Shown here piece by piece: positions 9,643 through 12,919 of a stretch of 12,919 bases of DNA. The translations under genes were made by a program, and so were the position numbers. The notes under the pieces were generated by a model. The model was not told the origin of the DNA and searched no databases. It worked only from the letters and a program-made list of their open reading frames with translations. The stretch's first letter is position 1. Each line of letters begins with the position of its first letter. Source of the stretch: Deinococcus rhizophilus (GTDB taxonomy: Bacteria; Deinococcota; Deinococci; Deinococcales; Deinococcaceae); assembly GCF_030271215.1 (NCBI RefSeq), contig NZ_JASNGB010000074.1, positions 478 through 13,396 on the forward strand. Direction: 5' to 3'.

Positions 9643-9705
9643 AACTCCTCCTGTGGTCCTGCGGGGGGGGCTCGCGGGGGCGCGGCGGCCTCCGGTCAGA
9701 CGGTC

Positions 9706-9711
9706 ACTGTA
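9706..9711 (-). promoter_or_regulatory. Possible -10 box (TACAGT) for the gre-like gene
   Basis: TACAGT on the minus strand lies 63 bases before the ATG at 9642, which has its own Shine-Dalgarno, so this transcript would have a leader. The -35 is poor. Confidence 0.25.
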
Positions 9712-9757
9712 GGCAGCGCGGCGCCGGGAGCGGTGACAGGCGGCTTAAGGCCGCGCG

Positions 9758-9790
9758 GGGACAGAGCAGGGACAGAGCGGGGACAGATGC
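9758..9790 (+). repeat. Three tandem 11-bp direct repeats (GGGACAGAGCN)
   Basis: GGGACAGAGCA, GGGACAGAGCG and GGGACAGATGC follow one another with an exact 11-base period, upstream of the acidic-protein gene and in the divergent region shared with the gre-like gene. Repeats one helical turn apart could be a protein-binding array; no regulator is identified. Confidence 0.5.
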
Positions 9791-9897
9791 GCCAACGTGC
9801 GTTTCCGAATTCCTCACCGGGCGGGGCCGGGCGTGGCCTGTAATCGGGGCAGCGCGGCCCGTGTCCATCAGGAACGCGGACCCACAGGAGGAACCCC

Positions 9898-10551
9898 ATG
9901 ACCGATCCCAATGCCCCCATCCGCCGCGACCCGTCCATCGACGACGGGCCCGCCGACCCCGTGCAGGAGGACCGCACCGTCACCACCGAGGAGTTCGGGC
10001 AAGGCGACCGGGAGCTCAGCGACGCCGAGTTGCGCCCCGTGGGCGGCGAGAGCATCACGGGCGCGGCCACGATGGACTACTCGCTGCCGGAGGACGACGA
10101 CCCCGCCCACCAGGACACCCAGGCGAACGCCGGAATGGTCCGCGACGTGGCCGGGGTGGACGCCGACTTTCCCGTCTCCGGCGAGGTCTCGGGCGGGCGC
10201 GTGGGCGAGGGCGGCAGCGACGCGCTGGCCGGGGCGGGCGTGGTCTACGACGACGGCATCGACCCGGACATCCGCACCGAGATGCTGGACAACGCGGCGG
10301 CCTACGGGACCGATTTCGTGCCGAACAACGTGAACGACGAGCCCGGTTTCGACGACGGCGTGCCCGGCAGTTTCTCCGATTTCAGCGTGGTGAGTGCCGA
10401 CCTCGGTGACAGCACCACCCGCCTCGCGGACCCCAGCCAGGACGCGGGCGGCGAGGTGGGGGGCGCCCCCATCGCCGGGTCGGGCGGCATCGACGGCGGC
10501 CCGCCCCGCACCACGCCGCTGCCGGGCACCGAGGAGGAGAGCGGCTCGTAG
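9898..10551 (+). CDS. Highly acidic, probably disordered hypothetical protein
   Basis: 217 residues of unrecognised family. It has 32 Asp and 15 Glu against 10 Arg and 1 His, with no Lys, Cys or Trp, so a net charge near -36 and a very low pI. It is rich in Gly, Pro, Ser and Thr, has no signal peptide or membrane segment, and no strong hydrophobic core, which suggests an intrinsically disordered cytoplasmic protein. Short recurring motifs include D-P-[ST]-x-D, G-G-E and D-D-G. That it is a real gene is supported by AGGAGG at 9886-9891, 6 bases before the ATG, by third-position GC bias in this frame, and by the terminator just after its stop. Possible roles (charge buffering, hydration, binding basic partners) are speculation. 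Confidence 0.8.
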   Translation: MTDPNAPIRRDPSIDDGPADPVQEDRTVTTEEFGQGDRELSDAELRPVGGESITGAATMDYSLPEDDDPAHQDTQANAGMVRDVAGVDADFPVSGEVSGGRVGEGGSDALAGAGVVYDDGIDPDIRTEMLDNAAAYGTDFVPNNVNDEPGFDDGVPGSFSDFSVVSADLGDSTTRLADPSQDAGGEVGGAPIAGSGGIDGGPPRTTPLPGTEEESGS

Positions 10552-10577
10552 CTCGCAGCGTCTGGCTCAGGGCCAAA

Positions 10578-10620
10578 GAAGGTGGGAGACGCGAACAACG
10601 TCTCCCACCTTCCTCCTTTT
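10578..10620. terminator. Bidirectional intrinsic terminator
   Basis: A perfect 14-bp stem (10578-10591 with 10599-10612) closes a 7-base loop CGAACAA. On the plus strand it is followed by CTCCTTTT, ending the acidic-protein gene; on the minus strand by TTTGG, ending mglA. It lies between the two convergent stops. Confidence 0.85.
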
Positions 10621-10657
10621 CCACACGTTCTACACACGACAAGCCACGCCCCACACG

Positions 10658-11248
<591 letters not shown>

Positions 11249-11361
11249 GCTGTGTCTCTCCCTCGCCTGTACGCCCAGGCTCCAGCTTTCCGGTCTACCG
11301 TGAGGGGGCCCGCCCGGCCAAACCTGTGCCTGGGCGTCCCTGCTCCCACTCGCCTCGCTCG

Positions 11362-11383
11362 GGTTGACCTGCTTCGGCCAACC
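11362..11383 (-). promoter_or_regulatory. Stem-loop in the mglB-mglA intergenic region
   Basis: On the transcript GGTTGGCC (11383-11376) pairs fully with GGTCAACC (11369-11362), including one G-U, around a 6-base loop, starting 7 bases after the mglB stop. No T-run follows, so it is more like a processing or 3'-protecting hairpin, or a weak attenuator, than a terminator. Confidence 0.4.
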
Positions 11384-11390
11384 GCAGTCC

Positions 11391-11876
<486 letters not shown>

Positions 11877-11885
11877 GTCCCGGCG

Positions 11886-11891
11886 AGTATA
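11886..11891 (-). promoter_or_regulatory. -10 box (TATACT) of the mglB-mglA unit
   Basis: TATACT on the minus strand is separated by 9 bases from the mglB ATG at 11876. It is the closest match to TATAAT in the window. No good -35 is visible. Confidence 0.5.
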
Positions 11892-11930
11892 GGAGGGGGG
11901 TTCACACGAACTTCTGACAACGGGGGCCGC

Positions 11931-12770
11931 TCACTGCCCCACGCCCTGCCGGAACGCCGCCCACGTCGCGGCGTCGCGGGGCAGACCCCCTTCCCCGGTC
12001 CAGACCCAGTAGGGCGTGTAGAGGCTACGGGCGGTCTGAACCTCGTCGCGGAAGATCTCGGCGCTGACCCCGGTGCCCAGCAGCCCACTCGTCTCAAAGC
12101 GGCGCAGCACCCCGGAGCGGTCGTAGGGCACCCGCCGCAGCTCGGGCACCCAGCCTCCCGGCGCGGCGGTGAGCAGCAGGTACTGCGCCCTGGGGTCGCC
12201 GTCCATCGGGGTTCCGGCGGCCCCGGTGTTCAGGACCAGCACGCCGCCGCGCGTGGCCCGCGCCGGGCGGTGGATGTGCGAGCCCACCAGCACGCCCGCC
12301 CCACCCCCCAACCCGGCCGCGAGTTCGGCCACCCGCCGGGGGTCGGTGCGCTCGCTGAGGCTCTCGCGGTAGTCGGCGGGGGTACCGTGGGCGATGAGGA
12401 CCAGAGGCAAGCCAGGCACCTCCAGCGTCTGCGTCATCGGCCAGCCGCCCGGCACGTCCAGCAGCCCGGCGCGGTCCAGCTCGGTCGCCGTCCAGTCGGT
12501 CGCGCCCCAGAAGGGATCGGTGAACCAGTCTCCCGGCAGCGTGTCCGAGCGCCCGTGCCACAGCCGCACGAGGTCGTCGTGGTTGCCCAGCGTGAAGGTC
12601 ACGTCCTCCCGCGCGAGCAGCAGCGAGAGGGCCTCCACCGAATCCGGCCCCCGGTTCACCACGTCGCCGTTGACGATCAGCCTCTCGGCCCCCTGCGCCC
12701 GCGCGTCGGCCAGCACCGCCCGCAGCGCGTCGGCGTTTCCGTGAATGTCCGCGAGGACGGCGAGGCGCAC
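11931..12770 (-). CDS. Metallophosphoesterase (YfcE/ApaH-like calcineurin superfamily)
   Basis: 279 residues. The full set of binuclear-metal motifs is present: DxH at D8-H10 (LADIHGN), GDVVNRGPDS at 35-44 with D36, GNHDD at 62-66 with N63-H64, H128 (LIAHGTP) and the paired His of GSHIHRP at 163-169 (H165, H167). It is therefore a cytoplasmic phosphodi- or monoesterase, or a dinucleoside polyphosphatase; the substrate cannot be told. The C-terminal 80 residues (from about 200) form a less conserved extension with PYDRSGVLRRFETSGLLG and TPYWVWTGEGG. The start is GTG at 12770, directly before the conserved MRLAVLADIHGN, with TAGAAT 6 bases upstream. It follows a probable S41 peptidase by 37 bp and precedes mglB by 54 bp. 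Confidence 0.92.
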   Translation of the reverse strand: MRLAVLADIHGNADALRAVLADARAQGAERLIVNGDVVNRGPDSVEALSLLLAREDVTFTLGNHDDLVRLWHGRSDTLPGDWFTDPFWGATDWTATELDRAGLLDVPGGWPMTQTLEVPGLPLVLIAHGTPADYRESLSERTDPRRVAELAAGLGGGAGVLVGSHIHRPARATRGGVLVLNTGAAGTPMDGDPRAQYLLLTAAPGGWVPELRRVPYDRSGVLRRFETSGLLGTGVSAEIFRDEVQTARSLYTPYWVWTGEGGLPRDAATWAAFRQGVGQ

Positions 12771-12776
12771 GGGGAC

Positions 12777-12782
12777 ATTCTA
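12777..12782 (-). promoter_or_regulatory. -10 box (TAGAAT) of the leaderless metallophosphoesterase gene
   Basis: TAGAAT on the minus strand is followed by 6 bases and then the GTG at 12770, with no Shine-Dalgarno. It lies in the 37-bp gap after the upstream gene. Confidence 0.5.
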
Positions 12783-12807
12783 GGGCGGGCAGGCAGGCGC
12801 AGGCTGC

Positions 12808-12919
12808 TCAGCGCCGCAGGACGTCCAGCGCGGCCTCCAGCACCGGGTCCCGGCCCGCGAGGATGTCGGCCACCTCTGGCCCGGCGCGGAGGTCGGGCTG
12901 CACCCGCCCCGGCAGCGGC
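12808..12919 (-). CDS. C-terminal fragment of a protein, possibly an S41-family peptidase
   Basis: The last 36 codons of a minus-strand gene whose start lies beyond the right edge; stop TGA at 12810-12808. The tail reads PLPGRVQPDLRAGPEVADIL, then AGRDPVLEAALDVLRR. A PD strand followed by a D-P-V-L-x-x-A-L helix is the usual ending of C-terminal-processing (S41) peptidases. With so little sequence the family call is weak; that the frame is coding is more certain from codon bias and from the spacing to the next gene. Confidence 0.45.
   Translation of the reverse strand, partial: PLPGRVQPDLRAGPEVADILAGRDPVLEAALDVLRR

Noticed and set aside
9643..9897. TGTAAT at 9839-9844 as a -10 box for the acidic-protein gene
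   Set aside because: The second base breaks the consensus and no -35 stands at a suitable distance; I could not support it.

Overview
The window is GC-rich, chromosomal-looking bacterial DNA that reads as a member of Deinococcus-Thermus, most likely Deinococcus. The reasons are the gene content (a futalosine-pathway MqnD, an MglB/MglA pair, a Gre-family factor whose tip looks like Thermus Gfh1, a sugar dehydrogenase with a secreted partner) and the way genes start. Most genes heading a transcription unit have a TANNNT -10 box 6-7 bases before the start codon and no Shine-Dalgarno, i.e. leaderless mRNAs. Genes inside units and a few others use strong AGGAGG-type sites. The genus is an inference; no rRNA gene is present.

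Layout. (1) 1-2663: a dGTPase (minus strand, nearly complete, cut by the left edge) diverges from a Nudix hydrolase that overlaps ribF by ATGA. This is a nucleotide-housekeeping and flavin block. (2) 2667-4093: a secreted DUF6174-like protein converges on ribF and diverges from mqnD. (3) 4204-6966: a two-gene secreted redox unit. It holds a PQQ-type sugar (sorbosone) dehydrogenase, then a fusion of a Cu/Zn superoxide dismutase to an SMP-30/gluconolactonase-like propeller, closed by a good intrinsic terminator. (4) 6993-8875: an ABC exporter (ATPase, then ABC-2 permease). The two genes are separated by a ~152-bp hairpin-rich element flanked by a 6-bp direct repeat. (5) 8876-9642: a noncoding stretch with a second copy of a hairpin from that element, a 14-bp terminator stem, and a Gre/Gfh1-like RNA polymerase factor. 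(6) 9643-10620: a divergent region with 11-bp tandem repeats, an extremely acidic disordered protein and a bidirectional terminator. (7) 10658-12919, minus strand: the end of a probable S41 peptidase, a metallophosphoesterase, mglB and mglA.

The most interesting points are two. First, the dehydrogenase plus SOD-lactonase fusion looks like a self-contained sugar-oxidising module: oxidise to the lactone, hydrolyse the lactone, remove superoxide. Second, the element between the ABC genes appears to have inserted exactly into an ATGA stop/start overlap, duplicated it, and kept an open frame across itself, so translational coupling may have survived the insertion.
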